NCBI GenBank assembly: GCA_036675565.1
Contig: JAKFER010000039.1
Coordinates: 1 to 35,354, forward strand
Direction of reading: 5' to 3'
Source of the DNA: JACCYQ01 sp036675565
Lineage (GTDB): Bacteria; Bacteroidota; Bacteroidia; Chitinophagales; Chitinophagaceae
DNA length: 35,354 nt
A program made the position numbers and the translations under genes. Each line of letters opens with the position of its first letter. Within the stretch, counting starts at the first letter, position 1. This document shows, piece after piece, positions 18,079-26,655 of the stretch. The notes under the pieces were generated by a model. The model did no database searches. It was not told the origin of the DNA and saw only the letters and a list, made by a program, of their open reading frames with translations.

Positions 18079-19243
18079 AAAAATCTTTTTTACTAATAAA
18101 CCACGACCTGATAAGAATAATTCCAGTAACAGGTAAAAAAGCGATATTCAATTGCTGCGGAAGAAATGCCCATGCTACGAGTAAAAGCAAAGTGGAAAAG
18201 AAAACAAAAGTAAAATAGTTTTTTACCATCCGGCTTCTTTTATGCACCATAAATGCCATTACTGAATGAAGTGGGAATGCCCACCAAATATTAAAATTAT
18301 GTTTTGCAGTCTGGTGTTCAGTTCCAAACCACATAAAAAGAATTAATAATCCTATAAGACCGATTAAAAGAAAAAATATGATATCAAAAGCGGTCAATGC
18401 AACCTGGATTTTTTCATGGGTCATAAATGATGCAATGAGAACCAATAACATTAAGATGGTAAAAACTACCAGTGGCGTAAAAATGGGTTTATTCCCATAG
18501 TCAATTAAAGGTGGTATGAGTTCCTTTTTTTGCTGAACCAACGGATTGCCATTTTTTGTTGTACTGTCAAAGGCATAAAGCAGGTAATCGGGTAAAAACA
18601 TAGCTTCATTGTTTGTGAGTTCTTTATCTAACGGCATACCCAGAACCATATCAATTCCAAACTTACTCCAATACTGGTTCCCCCTGTCAAGATATTCATG
18701 AATAAGATTTCTGAAACTGACTCCTTCAAATGGTCTTATATTTTTTGTAAACAGCTTTTCATCACTTTCATTTTCCACGATATCACGTAACCGGGTGGTA
18801 CAATTGTCATAGACAAAATCATACTTATAATACTTATTCTCTTCTTTAGCATTTTCAATCAGCGCATTGTACAACTTGTTTTTTTCATTGCAAGTAAGAT
18901 TTAATACCTGTTCTGTTATTCCCCGTTTTTCATACTGGTACTGGTAAATAAAATTTTCAAAATCATCTACCGAAACAAAATATAGAAGTTTACCTTTTAC
19001 AAACTTTGAATAAAAATCAGGATCGTCAAAGTCGAATGTTCCATAATTAAAGATGATGTCAGTCCCTTGTATGGAATCTGTAACCCTCAATGCGCTGTGA
19101 CCAAAAGTGGAATACAATTCTTCACCAGGTGTAGCAGTCAGTAAACTAATTTGCAATCCACAATTATTTTGTTGGGCATAAATAGTTGAAAGAGAAAAGA
19201 AAAAAAGAAAAAATAAATGTCCTGATTTTTTCAAAAAATTCAT
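18059..19243 (-). CDS. DUF4105 / Lnb-type periplasmic-domain membrane protein
   Basis: The 394-residue protein has a signal peptide (1-23, ending YAQ), a periplasmic domain of about 230 residues and five predicted membrane spans in the C-terminal third (from about residue 255 on). The periplasmic part shows the DUF4105 signatures: ELYSTFGHSALR with His49, FNYGTFDF, and YDNCTTR with Cys148. His and Cys in these positions resemble a cysteine acyltransferase/peptidase-type active site. From memory, this family includes Lnb, the lipoprotein N-acyltransferase of Bacteroides. Lipoprotein acylation is therefore a reasonable hypothesis here, although Bacteroidota carry several paralogues. It overlaps the downstream alpha/beta hydrolase by 20 bases. 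Confidence 0.8.
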   Translation of the reverse strand: MNFLKKSGHLFFLFFFSLSTIYAQQNNCGLQISLLTATPGEELYSTFGHSALRVTDSIQGTDIIFNYGTFDFDDPDFYSKFVKGKLLYFVSVDDFENFIYQYQYEKRGITEQVLNLTCNEKNKLYNALIENAKEENKYYKYDFVYDNCTTRLRDIVENESDEKLFTKNIRPFEGVSFRNLIHEYLDRGNQYWSKFGIDMVLGMPLDKELTNNEAMFLPDYLLYAFDSTTKNGNPLVQQKKELIPPLIDYGNKPIFTPLVVFTILMLLVLIASFMTHEKIQVALTAFDIIFFLLIGLIGLLILFMWFGTEHQTAKHNFNIWWAFPLHSVMAFMVHKRSRMVKNYFTFVFFSTLLLLVAWAFLPQQLNIAFLPVTGIILIRSWFISKKDFYGITSN

Positions 19244-19277
19244 TTTACAAATAGGTAATTAAATAAAGGGAATTATT

Positions 19278-19314
19278 AAAAAAGCCACCAGCTTGTTTTA
19301 TTGCCAGTGGCTTT
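19278..19314 (-). terminator. Intrinsic terminator of guaB
   Basis: AAAGCCAC (19281-19288) pairs with GTGGCTTT (19307-19314). A further GC pair lies inside after two mismatches. On the minus strand the stem is followed by a run of six T (19283-19278, partly in the stem), which is the correct orientation for transcripts leaving guaB at 19356. Confidence 0.75.
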
Positions 19315-19355
19315 AAAGTTATTTTGTTTCTGATTAAAAAGAAGCAGATAATATT

Positions 19356-20879
19356 TTATTTACGGCTATAGTTAGGCGCTTCTTTTGTTATTTCAACATC
19401 ATGTGCATGGCTTTCACGCATACCTGCATTTGTAATTTTGACAAATGTGGCATTTTTTAATTCTTCTATGTTTCCAGCGCCGCAATATCCCATTCCGGCA
19501 CGTAAGCCGCCTACGTATTGATAAACCACTTCTCTCAAAAATCCTTTAAAAGCTACCCGGCCTTCAATTCCTTCCGGGACAAATTTCTTTATATCATCTT
19601 CTACATCCTGGAAATAACGATCGCTGCTGCCTGTTGCCATTGCTCCCAGGGAACCCATGCCCCGATACTGCTTAAATTTTCTTCCTTCATAAATAATGGT
19701 TTCACCAGGACTTTCTTCTGTTCCGGCAAAAATGCTTCCCATCATCACACAATCCGCACCAGCTGCCAAAGCTTTGACCATGTCACCTGTATAACGGATA
19801 CCACCATCCGCAATTAATGGAATATTCCGTGATTTTAAAACAGCATGTGTTTCCATGATAGCGGTTAGTTGTGGAACACCGGCACCTGCAACGATTCTTG
19901 TTGTACAAATAGAACCGGGACCAATACCAACTTTTACGGCATCGGCGCCCGCATCTGCTAACGCTTTTGCACCTGCGGCAGTGCCGATATTACCCGCGAT
20001 AACGGGCATGTTTTTGAAATTCTTTTTGACTTCTTTTAATGCATTGATAACCCCCTTTGAATGTCCATGCGCACTATCCAAACAAATAACGTCAACCCCT
20101 ACATGCTGCAGTGCGGCCACCCGATCCAGAAAGTCGGCAGTAATGCCAATACCGGCTCCAACTCTTAACCGGCCAAATTCATCCTTTACCGCATGGGGGA
20201 AACTGAGTAATTGAAGAATATCCCTGTACGTAATCAGGCCAACCAGTTTGCCTGCTTTATTGACAACTGGTAATTTTTCAATTTTATATTTCTGAAGAAT
20301 CTTTTCAGCTTTTTTCAGGTCTGTACCTTCGGGAGCGGTAACCAGGTTTTCACTGGTCATTACTTCACTTACTTTCTTTTTAGGGTTAACTTCAAAACGA
20401 AGATCGCGGTTGGTTAATATACCTGCGAGTTTTCCGCCTTTGTCAAGTATGGGAATGCCGCCAATGCGATTTTCTCTCATTAGTTTCAATGCATCACCAA
20501 TTGTAGCATCAGCTTCCAGTGTAACCGGGTCGGTGATCAAACCGCTTTCGCTTCTTTTCACTTTGCGCACTTGTTCAGCCTGGCCTTCGATACTCATATT
20601 TTTATGTAATATTCCCAATCCGCCTTCCCGTGCAAGTGCCATTGCCAGTCCTGATTCGGTGACTGTATCCATAGCTGCTGATAACATGGGAACATTCAGG
20701 GTGATGTTCTTTGTAAGTCTTGTTTTAATCTCCACATCACGGGGAAGTACCTGCGAAAAATTGGGCATTAACAATACATCATCGAATGTTAAACCTTCGC
20801 CGAAAAATTTTGGGGATTTGTTTTTTGAAGCTGGGGACAGTCCGGTAGTGCCGGAACTGGATTTCTTTATTATTGCCAT
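19356..20879 (-). CDS. guaB: Inosine-5'-monophosphate dehydrogenase
   Basis: The 507-residue enzyme oxidises IMP to XMP with NAD+, the committed step of GMP synthesis. The catalytic loop GSICTTRIVAGAG carries the nucleophile Cys325. A pair of CBS domains (about 111-223) is inserted in the TIM barrel as in most bacterial IMPDHs and usually senses purine nucleotides. The FDDVLLMP segment near the N-terminus and the flap/C-terminal region are intact. The frame extends to a TTG at 20885, but that codon lies inside the promoter -7 element, so ATG 20879 is the start. dprA lies 111 bases upstream on the same strand. A dedicated promoter and a terminator suggest a single-gene transcript. Confidence 0.97.
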   Translation of the reverse strand: MAIIKKSSSGTTGLSPASKNKSPKFFGEGLTFDDVLLMPNFSQVLPRDVEIKTRLTKNITLNVPMLSAAMDTVTESGLAMALAREGGLGILHKNMSIEGQAEQVRKVKRSESGLITDPVTLEADATIGDALKLMRENRIGGIPILDKGGKLAGILTNRDLRFEVNPKKKVSEVMTSENLVTAPEGTDLKKAEKILQKYKIEKLPVVNKAGKLVGLITYRDILQLLSFPHAVKDEFGRLRVGAGIGITADFLDRVAALQHVGVDVICLDSAHGHSKGVINALKEVKKNFKNMPVIAGNIGTAAGAKALADAGADAVKVGIGPGSICTTRIVAGAGVPQLTAIMETHAVLKSRNIPLIADGGIRYTGDMVKALAAGADCVMMGSIFAGTEESPGETIIYEGRKFKQYRGMGSLGAMATGSSDRYFQDVEDDIKKFVPEGIEGRVAFKGFLREVVYQYVGGLRAGMGYCGAGNIEELKNATFVKITNAGMRESHAHDVEITKEAPNYSRK

Positions 20880-20882
20880 GTG

Positions 20883-20915
20883 CAAAGATAGTCGCCCAGG
20901 TAAATATGAGCCAAA
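20883..20915 (-). promoter_or_regulatory. guaB promoter (TTTG-N21-TATCTTTG), near-leaderless
   Basis: On the minus strand, TTTG (20915-20912) and TATCTTTG (20890-20883) are separated by 21 bases, an excellent match to the Bacteroidota consensus. Only three bases separate the -7 element from the ATG at 20879, so transcription should begin at or within a few bases of the start codon. Confidence 0.65.
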
Positions 20916-20990
20916 TGAAATTTACAATCGCCTTGTTAAAAGCCTGTAACCTTTATGTGTTCTGCATTCCAGGTTATTGTGAAATGATAA

Positions 20991-22097
20991 TCAGTCATAG
21001 AGTGCATACATTTTTCCTGGCAATGAACGGATCACACTTTGAAATTCAAGACTTAGAATGGCAGCGGCAACCGCACTACTGTTGATGCCACTTTTAATAT
21101 TGATCTCATCGATGTGGACATTTTCTTTTTCATTTAAAATGCCAATGATGATTTTTTCTTCTTCCGTAAAATTCAGAAACAACTCTTTTTGCTTTTTTAC
21201 CTTTACTTTCTTTTTTTCTTCCCATCCCATTAATTCTATAAACTGCTGTGCGTTGGATAACAAAACTGCTTTATTATTTGCTATCAAATAATTTGTTCCT
21301 GCACTGTAGGTATCCGTTACCCGCCCGGGAACGGCAAACACATCCCTGTTATACCCATTAGCCATTTCAGCAGTGATCATGCTGCCGCCTTTTACACTAG
21401 TCTCTATAATGATTGTTGCATCTGCTAGTCCTGCTACTATGCGATTACGAATAGGAAAGTTATGTTTATCTGGTTTTGTTTTACTGGTAAATTGAGTGAG
21501 TATCCCCCCATTTTCTTTGACCATTTCTTTTGCCAGGCTTTTATTTTCATATGGGTAAATGGTATCCAGGCCATGACCCACCACGCCAACAGTTGGTAAT
21601 CCGCTTTTCAATGCTGCTTTATGAGCTATCGTATCAATGCCAAATGCCAAACCACTGATTATAAGAATTTGCTGGTCACTTAATTCTTGTACCAATTCAT
21701 CGGTAAAATTTTTTCCGTAAGCGGTATAGCTGCGGGTACCTACAATTGATACAATTTTAGAAGCATTGAGATCCGCATTTCCTTTATAGTATAAAAGTGT
21801 AGGCGGATCGTAACAGTTCAATAATCTTTTGGGATAATTTTTATCGGTAATAAAAAGTGGTGTGATCTTAAATTTTTCTATAAATTTTATTTCTTCTTCG
21901 GCACGACTAAAATCTTTGAAATGTTTGATCGATCGGGCTCTTACGCTTCCAATACCTTCCAACTTTTCCAGGTCTGATAATCTTGCACCAAAAACAGCAG
22001 GAGCCGTTTCGTAGTGATCCAGTAAAATTTTTGCATGAACTGCACCTACATTATTAATCTGGGTTAGTGCTATCTGGTGCAGCAATTCGGCGTTCAT
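20991..22097 (-). CDS. dprA: DNA-processing protein DprA
   Basis: The 368-residue protein has the complete long DprA layout: an N-terminal helical/HhH-like region (1-65, with EGIGSVRARS), the extended Rossmann DprA core (80-290), and a C-terminal winged helix (about 305-368). Core signatures are VGTRSYTAYG, ISGLAFGIDTIAH, VVGHGLDTIYP, FPIRNRIVAGLAD and ETSVKGGSMITAEMA. DprA binds incoming single-stranded DNA and loads RecA during transformation, and is widespread also in bacteria not known to be competent. It sits in a minus-strand run between the PorE-like gene and guaB, with 107 and 111 base gaps. Confidence 0.95.
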   Translation of the reverse strand: MNAELLHQIALTQINNVGAVHAKILLDHYETAPAVFGARLSDLEKLEGIGSVRARSIKHFKDFSRAEEEIKFIEKFKITPLFITDKNYPKRLLNCYDPPTLLYYKGNADLNASKIVSIVGTRSYTAYGKNFTDELVQELSDQQILIISGLAFGIDTIAHKAALKSGLPTVGVVGHGLDTIYPYENKSLAKEMVKENGGILTQFTSKTKPDKHNFPIRNRIVAGLADATIIIETSVKGGSMITAEMANGYNRDVFAVPGRVTDTYSAGTNYLIANNKAVLLSNAQQFIELMGWEEKKKVKVKKQKELFLNFTEEEKIIIGILNEKENVHIDEINIKSGINSSAVAAAILSLEFQSVIRSLPGKMYALYD

Positions 22098-22204
22098 TTA
22101 TTTATCAGGAATGAAGGTTTGAAGTTTTTTAACCCTTACAATTTAATCATTTCCGTGAGCTTAAATGAAATCAAAATAGAATACCTAAGATCTTTTTATC
22201 CGGT

Positions 22205-24121
22205 TTATTTACTAATCACTTTCATTTCTGTGCGGCGGTTTTTTGCCCTTCCTTCTTCTGTACTATTTTCAGCCATCGGTATGGTTTCTCCATAACCTTT
22301 ATGAGATAATCTGTTAACCGCTATTCCTTTTGAGACAAGGTAATTAACAACTGCTTTTGCACGATTGTTACTTAATACTAAATTATCTGCAGGTTTACCA
22401 ACATTATCCGTGTGTCCACTGATCTGGATTTTTAATGAAGGATTTTCATTTAGCAGTTCAACCAGTTTATCCAATTCGACTTGCGAAGGTTCTTTCAGGG
22501 CAAATTTATTTACGTCGAAAAATATATTGCTTAAAACGATACTTGCATTCGCTTCTAATGGTTGTACGGGAATATCTTTTTTAAAAATTGAATCGGTAAT
22601 ATTTTTATCCAATAAAAAATTATCTGAGTAAAAAAGATACCCTTTCCTGTTTACATTGAATGCATAGTTTTTACCTACTGGCAGTGTGACCAGGTAATTT
22701 CCTTCTTCATCCGTTTGTATTTTTGAAACGGTTTGTTTTGATGAAAGATCTATCAGTTCTACCGATGACGGTAAACCTTTGGTTGTTTTTTTATCAAACA
22801 CTTTTCCCGAAACCCAAAGAGTTCTGCGTGGTCGGATATCATCTCTCATTTCAAAAGTATAAATATCCAATCCACCTTTAGTATCACTTCGGTCGCTTGC
22901 ATAATATGCAGTTCTTCCATCCGATGTGATAAACAAAGTACCTTCTGTATTAATGGTATTTATGGGATATCCCAGGTTTTCCGGAATACTCCAAACACCA
23001 TTGGGTCCTTTGCGAGTTAAAAACAAATCCTGGTCACCATAACCGGGTAAACCATTACTGGTAAAGTATAAAGTTTCATTATCGGCATGAATAAAAGGAC
23101 TTGATTCATCACTCGATGTATTAATTCCTTCCCCCAAATTTTCAGCCTCACTCCAGCGGCCATTTGGTTGTAAACGGCTTACATAAATATCACTTCCACC
23201 AAAACCACCCGGGCGGCGACTGGTAAAATAAAGTTCTTTTTTATCAGGAGAAAGACTGGGTTGTGAATCCCAATCCTCTGAGTTCACGTGACCTCCCAGA
23301 TTTATTGCTTCACTCCATCCTTTTGTAGTGCGGTATGAAATATAAATATCACAACTGCCCAAGCCATCTCTGCGGTTACACCCGGTAAAAACCAGCCATT
23401 GTCCATCCTGCGAGATCATTTGTGCACCTTCATTCTGATCGGTATTAATATTACCGGGTAAGGGGGCAGAATTTTGCCAACTCGTATCCTGCTTTTTGCT
23501 ATAATAAAAATCTTCATTAAAATTATTGACACGACGGGTAAATACCAGTTCAGAACCATCAATGGTGAGGGAAGGAAAATATTCTGATTCCGTTGAATTA
23601 ATTCCTGTCCCTGCATTTACAGGTGCAAACGAATATTGTTTAGCCGGTTTTTTTTGATCGTAAGCTACTGCAAATTCGTATGTGCGTTTACGGTATTCGC
23701 CTGCTTTCCGACTATTTGGATTCTTAATATTCGGATCATTCAAAAAATCATCAATGGTTTTTAAAGCATCTGAAAACCGGCCTAAACCCGCAAGATTTAT
23801 GCTGTAAGGAAGTTTATATTCACTGGTATATTGAGGATCTATAGAAAAAGCTTTTTCATAAAATTCCACACTACTGCTGTAGTTTTTCATTTGCCCATAA
23901 ACTCCTGCAAGCGAAAGGTAGGCATCCACATAACGTGGATCTGCTTCAATGGATTTATGCAAGGCAGTTATAGATTGGGCATACTGCCCTTCTTGAGCTT
24001 TTTCAATGGCCAATTGGTAAAACTCCAAAGCCTTTTTATTTATTTTGGATGGATTATATCCCTGTGCTTGTAATAAAGAAAAACTGGATAAAAGTAAAAG
24101 GAGGAGTAACAGATTTTTCAT
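22205..24121 (-). CDS. TPR / PD40 beta-propeller / CRD / OmpA protein, PorE-like
   Basis: The 638-residue protein begins at ATG 24121 with a leucine-rich signal peptide ending LQAQ; there is no lipobox cysteine. TPR repeats follow (about 27-150), then a WD40-like PD40 propeller (about 165-430) with several YFTSxRPGG-type blades, a carboxypeptidase-regulatory-like beta sandwich (about 435-515), and a C-terminal OmpA domain (about 527-638) with SGHTDNVG and AKNRRTEM, which binds peptidoglycan. This order matches PorE of Porphyromonas gingivalis, a T9SS component thought to tie the outer-membrane ring to the cell wall. Bacteroidota carry several paralogues with this build, so the T9SS role is inference. 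A TTG at 24130 is a less likely start. Confidence 0.87.
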   Translation of the reverse strand: MKNLLLLLLLLSSFSLLQAQGYNPSKINKKALEFYQLAIEKAQEGQYAQSITALHKSIEADPRYVDAYLSLAGVYGQMKNYSSSVEFYEKAFSIDPQYTSEYKLPYSINLAGLGRFSDALKTIDDFLNDPNIKNPNSRKAGEYRKRTYEFAVAYDQKKPAKQYSFAPVNAGTGINSTESEYFPSLTIDGSELVFTRRVNNFNEDFYYSKKQDTSWQNSAPLPGNINTDQNEGAQMISQDGQWLVFTGCNRRDGLGSCDIYISYRTTKGWSEAINLGGHVNSEDWDSQPSLSPDKKELYFTSRRPGGFGGSDIYVSRLQPNGRWSEAENLGEGINTSSDESSPFIHADNETLYFTSNGLPGYGDQDLFLTRKGPNGVWSIPENLGYPINTINTEGTLFITSDGRTAYYASDRSDTKGGLDIYTFEMRDDIRPRRTLWVSGKVFDKKTTKGLPSSVELIDLSSKQTVSKIQTDEEGNYLVTLPVGKNYAFNVNRKGYLFYSDNFLLDKNITDSIFKKDIPVQPLEANASIVLSNIFFDVNKFALKEPSQVELDKLVELLNENPSLKIQISGHTDNVGKPADNLVLSNNRAKAVVNYLVSKGIAVNRLSHKGYGETIPMAENSTEEGRAKNRRTEMKVISK

Positions 24122-24205
24122 TGGTATCAAGGTTCGTTGAAAGATAACGAAACTATTATTTTTTTATTCCGCTTTCAACAATTAAATGTTAATAGCTCCC
24201 AGATC

Positions 24206-24859
24206 TCAGGGTACATTAATGTATTTATGGATCTGGAGGGAAAGTTCCCATTTAGGATTGGCCTTGATATAATCTACGATCAAAGGAGTCATGATGCCAG
24301 CTTTACTCCATTCGGGTTGCAGGTAAAGTTTACATGTTGTTGGTACCTGGGCAGCATGTTTTTCAGCCCAGTCGAAATCGGAAGGGTTATAAATTACCAC
24401 TTTTAATTCACTGGCCTTAGCCAGAACATCATTCAATGGCGCTTTGAATTTTTTGGGTGAAACACAGATCCAATCCCATTCTCCACTGATTGGGTAGGCT
24501 CCTGAAGTCTCAATATGGGTGAGGATATTTTGCTTTTTTAAAGAAGCTGTTAATTCGTACAGGTTATGCATCAATGGTTCCCCACCAGTGATCACGGCTA
24601 TATTGGCAGGTGTTTGCAATACAAAGTTTGTAATTTCTTCTATTGATCTGTGCGGATGAATATCGGCGTTCCAGCTTTCTTTTACATCACACCAGACACA
24701 ACCTACATCACAGCCGGCCAGGCGAATAAAATAAGCGGCTTTACCCTGGTGAAATCCTTCTCCCTGGATGGTGTAAAATGCCTCCATTACCGGGAGGGTT
24801 TTCATTGAAACCACTGATATTTTCGCCTCATTGTCCATATCTGCCACGAAATTATTCAT
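24206..24859 (-). CDS. queE: 7-carboxy-7-deazaguanine synthase (radical SAM)
   Basis: The 217-residue protein carries the radical-SAM cluster motif C50-x3-C54-x2-C57 (CDVGCVWCD), preceded by MEAFYTIQGEGFHQG, and the SAM-binding TGGEP segment. It ends LSLQIHKYINVP, a common QueE ending. The enzyme rearranges 6-carboxytetrahydropterin to 7-carboxy-7-deazaguanine, a precursor of queuosine in tRNA and of 7-deazaguanine DNA modifications. Its ATG overlaps the folD stop by 8 bases, so both are translated from one transcript. The frame has later possible starts (M8, M19), but the overlap supports M1. No queC, queD or queF is in the window. Confidence 0.93.
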   Translation of the reverse strand: MNNFVADMDNEAKISVVSMKTLPVMEAFYTIQGEGFHQGKAAYFIRLAGCDVGCVWCDVKESWNADIHPHRSIEEITNFVLQTPANIAVITGGEPLMHNLYELTASLKKQNILTHIETSGAYPISGEWDWICVSPKKFKAPLNDVLAKASELKVVIYNPSDFDWAEKHAAQVPTTCKLYLQPEWSKAGIMTPLIVDYIKANPKWELSLQIHKYINVP

Positions 24860-25733
24860 AGTTACGCTGAATATTGGCCTTTAACGTGTTTTTCATTAAA
24901 GCGGCAATGGTCATGGGGCCAACACCACCGGGAACAGGCGTTATCCATGCACATTTTGGAGAAACGGAATCGAAGTCCACATCGCCTTTTAACCTGAACC
25001 CACTTTTGCGGCTGCTATCTGGAACTCTTGTTATGCCAACATCAATAACGGTGGCTCCTTCTTTTACCATATCCGCAGTAACGTAACCCGGTCTTCCAAT
25101 GGCAGCCACTATAATATCTGCCTGTAAACAGATCTCTTTTATATTTGGCGTTTTTGAATGACAAACCGTAACTGTGCAGTTTCCGGGATTGGTATTATTG
25201 CTTAATAATATACTTATGGGACGTCCAACAATATTACTGCGACCAATAACCACAGCGTGTTTACCATTGGTTTCTATCTTGTTATATTCTAATAATAACA
25301 TGATTCCATAAGGTGTGGCAGAAACAAATGCAGGCAATCCCTGAACCATTCTGCCTACACTTTCCGGGTTAAAACCATCAACATCTTTAGAAGGATCTAT
25401 GGCGCTGATAACATTCTCGGACCTGATATGAGCGGGTAAAGGCAGTTGAACAAGAATCCCATCTACATCCGGTTCACCATTTAATTCCCTGATCTTATTG
25501 AGTAGTTCATTTTCAGAAATAGATTCCTCATACCGGATCAATGTTGACCCGAAACCCACTTCATCACAGGCTTTTACTTTGGCCGCAACATAAGTTTCAC
25601 TGGCTCCATTGGTGCCAACTAATATAGCTACCAGGTGAGGGATACTTTTGCCATCATTGGCACGTTGAGCCACATCCAGCTTTAATTGTTCTAATATAAC
25701 AGCGGATGTTTTTTTCCCATCTAAAATTTTCAT
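24852..25733 (-). CDS. folD: Methylenetetrahydrofolate dehydrogenase / cyclohydrolase
   Basis: The 293-residue bifunctional enzyme interconverts 5,10-methylene- and 10-formyl-tetrahydrofolate, feeding purine and formyl-Met synthesis. Hallmarks are Y48-VAA-K52 in the active site, VDGILVQLPLP (91-100), DVDGFNPESVGRM, and the nucleotide-binding VIGRSNIVGRPIS. The final PGGVGPMTIAALMKNT segment is intact. Length is typical. It is the first gene of a minus-strand unit with queE and is divergent from the barrel operon that starts at 25831. A -7 element lies only four bases before its ATG. Confidence 0.97.
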   Translation of the reverse strand: MKILDGKKTSAVILEQLKLDVAQRANDGKSIPHLVAILVGTNGASETYVAAKVKACDEVGFGSTLIRYEESISENELLNKIRELNGEPDVDGILVQLPLPAHIRSENVISAIDPSKDVDGFNPESVGRMVQGLPAFVSATPYGIMLLLEYNKIETNGKHAVVIGRSNIVGRPISILLSNNTNPGNCTVTVCHSKTPNIKEICLQADIIVAAIGRPGYVTADMVKEGATVIDVGITRVPDSSRKSGFRLKGDVDFDSVSPKCAWITPVPGGVGPMTIAALMKNTLKANIQRNYE

Positions 25734-25737
25734 GGCG

Positions 25738-25745
25738 CAAAGGTA
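25738..25745 (-). promoter_or_regulatory. folD -7 element, near-leaderless
   Basis: On the minus strand this reads TACCTTTG, matching TAnnTTTG, and is separated from the ATG at 25733 by four bases. A weak -33 candidate, TTCG, lies 19 bases upstream of it. As with guaB, the transcript should have almost no leader. Confidence 0.5.
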
Positions 25746-25830
25746 GGTCTGACAAAGGGTTAAGCGAAGGCATATCGGAAAATATTTTATAAAAGGTCAT
25801 GTTTTTAATAAATTGTAGAAAACCTGCTAA

Positions 25831-26655
25831 TTGCTAAAAACCTGCTTTTTTATCAGCCTGCTCATACTTCCGGGTATGTTTACAATTGCACAAGTGGTAA
25901 ATGAATCACCGTCAAGCGGTTATTATTCATTAAATAATTATACAGGAAAAGAAAAATCCGTTTTATCCTCAACATTTAATCCCGCTGCATTAGCAAATTT
26001 AAAATATTCAGCTGCAGGCATTTATGGTGAACATAGATTCATGCTGAAAGAGCTTTCATTTTACAGGTTTGCATTGGCTTTAAATACAAAACCCGGAAAC
26101 TTTGGACTTAATGGGTATTATTCGGGATCCGTGGAATATCATTCAATGTCTGTGGGGGGTGCATATGGCAGAAAGTTAGGCGAGAAAGCCGATATCGGCA
26201 TTCAGTTCGATTATTCATCTTACCAGTTAAAGGGTTATGGAAATGCGTCATTTATAAATGTACAGATGGGTGGTTTGATCCATTTGTCAGAACAACTTCA
26301 CGCAGGTTTGCATGTGAAAAACCTTGCCGGCTTCAGATCTAACCAAAAAAGTGAAAAACTAAGAGCAGTATATACGGTTGGTCTGGGGTATGATGCTTCT
26401 GAAAACTTTTTTGTGGCTGTTGCTTTTCAAAAAGAAGAAGATCAGAAAAATGATATCTATGCAATGGTTCGATATGATATTCAAAATAATATAGGATTTA
26501 AAGCCGGGATATCAACACAAGTTCCCGTTGCATATGGCGGCATAACCTTTGGCCTGAAAAATTTTACTATTGATGTTTTAAGCAGTTATCATCCTCAATT
26601 AGGTATTACACCTGGTTTGGCTTTGCAATATAAGTTTCAAAAGGTAGTGGAATGA
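25831..26655 (+). CDS. Small outer-membrane beta-barrel protein, possibly PorV/PorQ-like
   Basis: The 274-residue product must begin at TTG 25831: a TAA stop lies directly before it in frame, and the signal peptide (residues 1-20, MLKTCFFISLLILPGMFTIA) is complete only from this codon; the next ATG (25876) would cut it. The mature part consists of alternating amphipathic strands with turns and ends in an aromatic strand (LALQYKF), as in outer-membrane barrels. The FNPAALANL segment and overall size recall the FadL-related PorV/PorQ group, but I would not name it. The next gene overlaps by ATGA. Its partner suggests a two-protein outer-membrane unit. Confidence 0.68.
   Translation: MLKTCFFISLLILPGMFTIAQVVNESPSSGYYSLNNYTGKEKSVLSSTFNPAALANLKYSAAGIYGEHRFMLKELSFYRFALALNTKPGNFGLNGYYSGSVEYHSMSVGGAYGRKLGEKADIGIQFDYSSYQLKGYGNASFINVQMGGLIHLSEQLHAGLHVKNLAGFRSNQKSEKLRAVYTVGLGYDASENFFVAVAFQKEEDQKNDIYAMVRYDIQNNIGFKAGISTQVPVAYGGITFGLKNFTIDVLSSYHPQLGITPGLALQYKFQKVVE

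Noticed and set aside
24122..24130. TTG start three codons upstream of the PorE-like gene
   Set aside because: ATG 24121 directly precedes the Lys-Asn-Leu signal peptide and needs no rare start.
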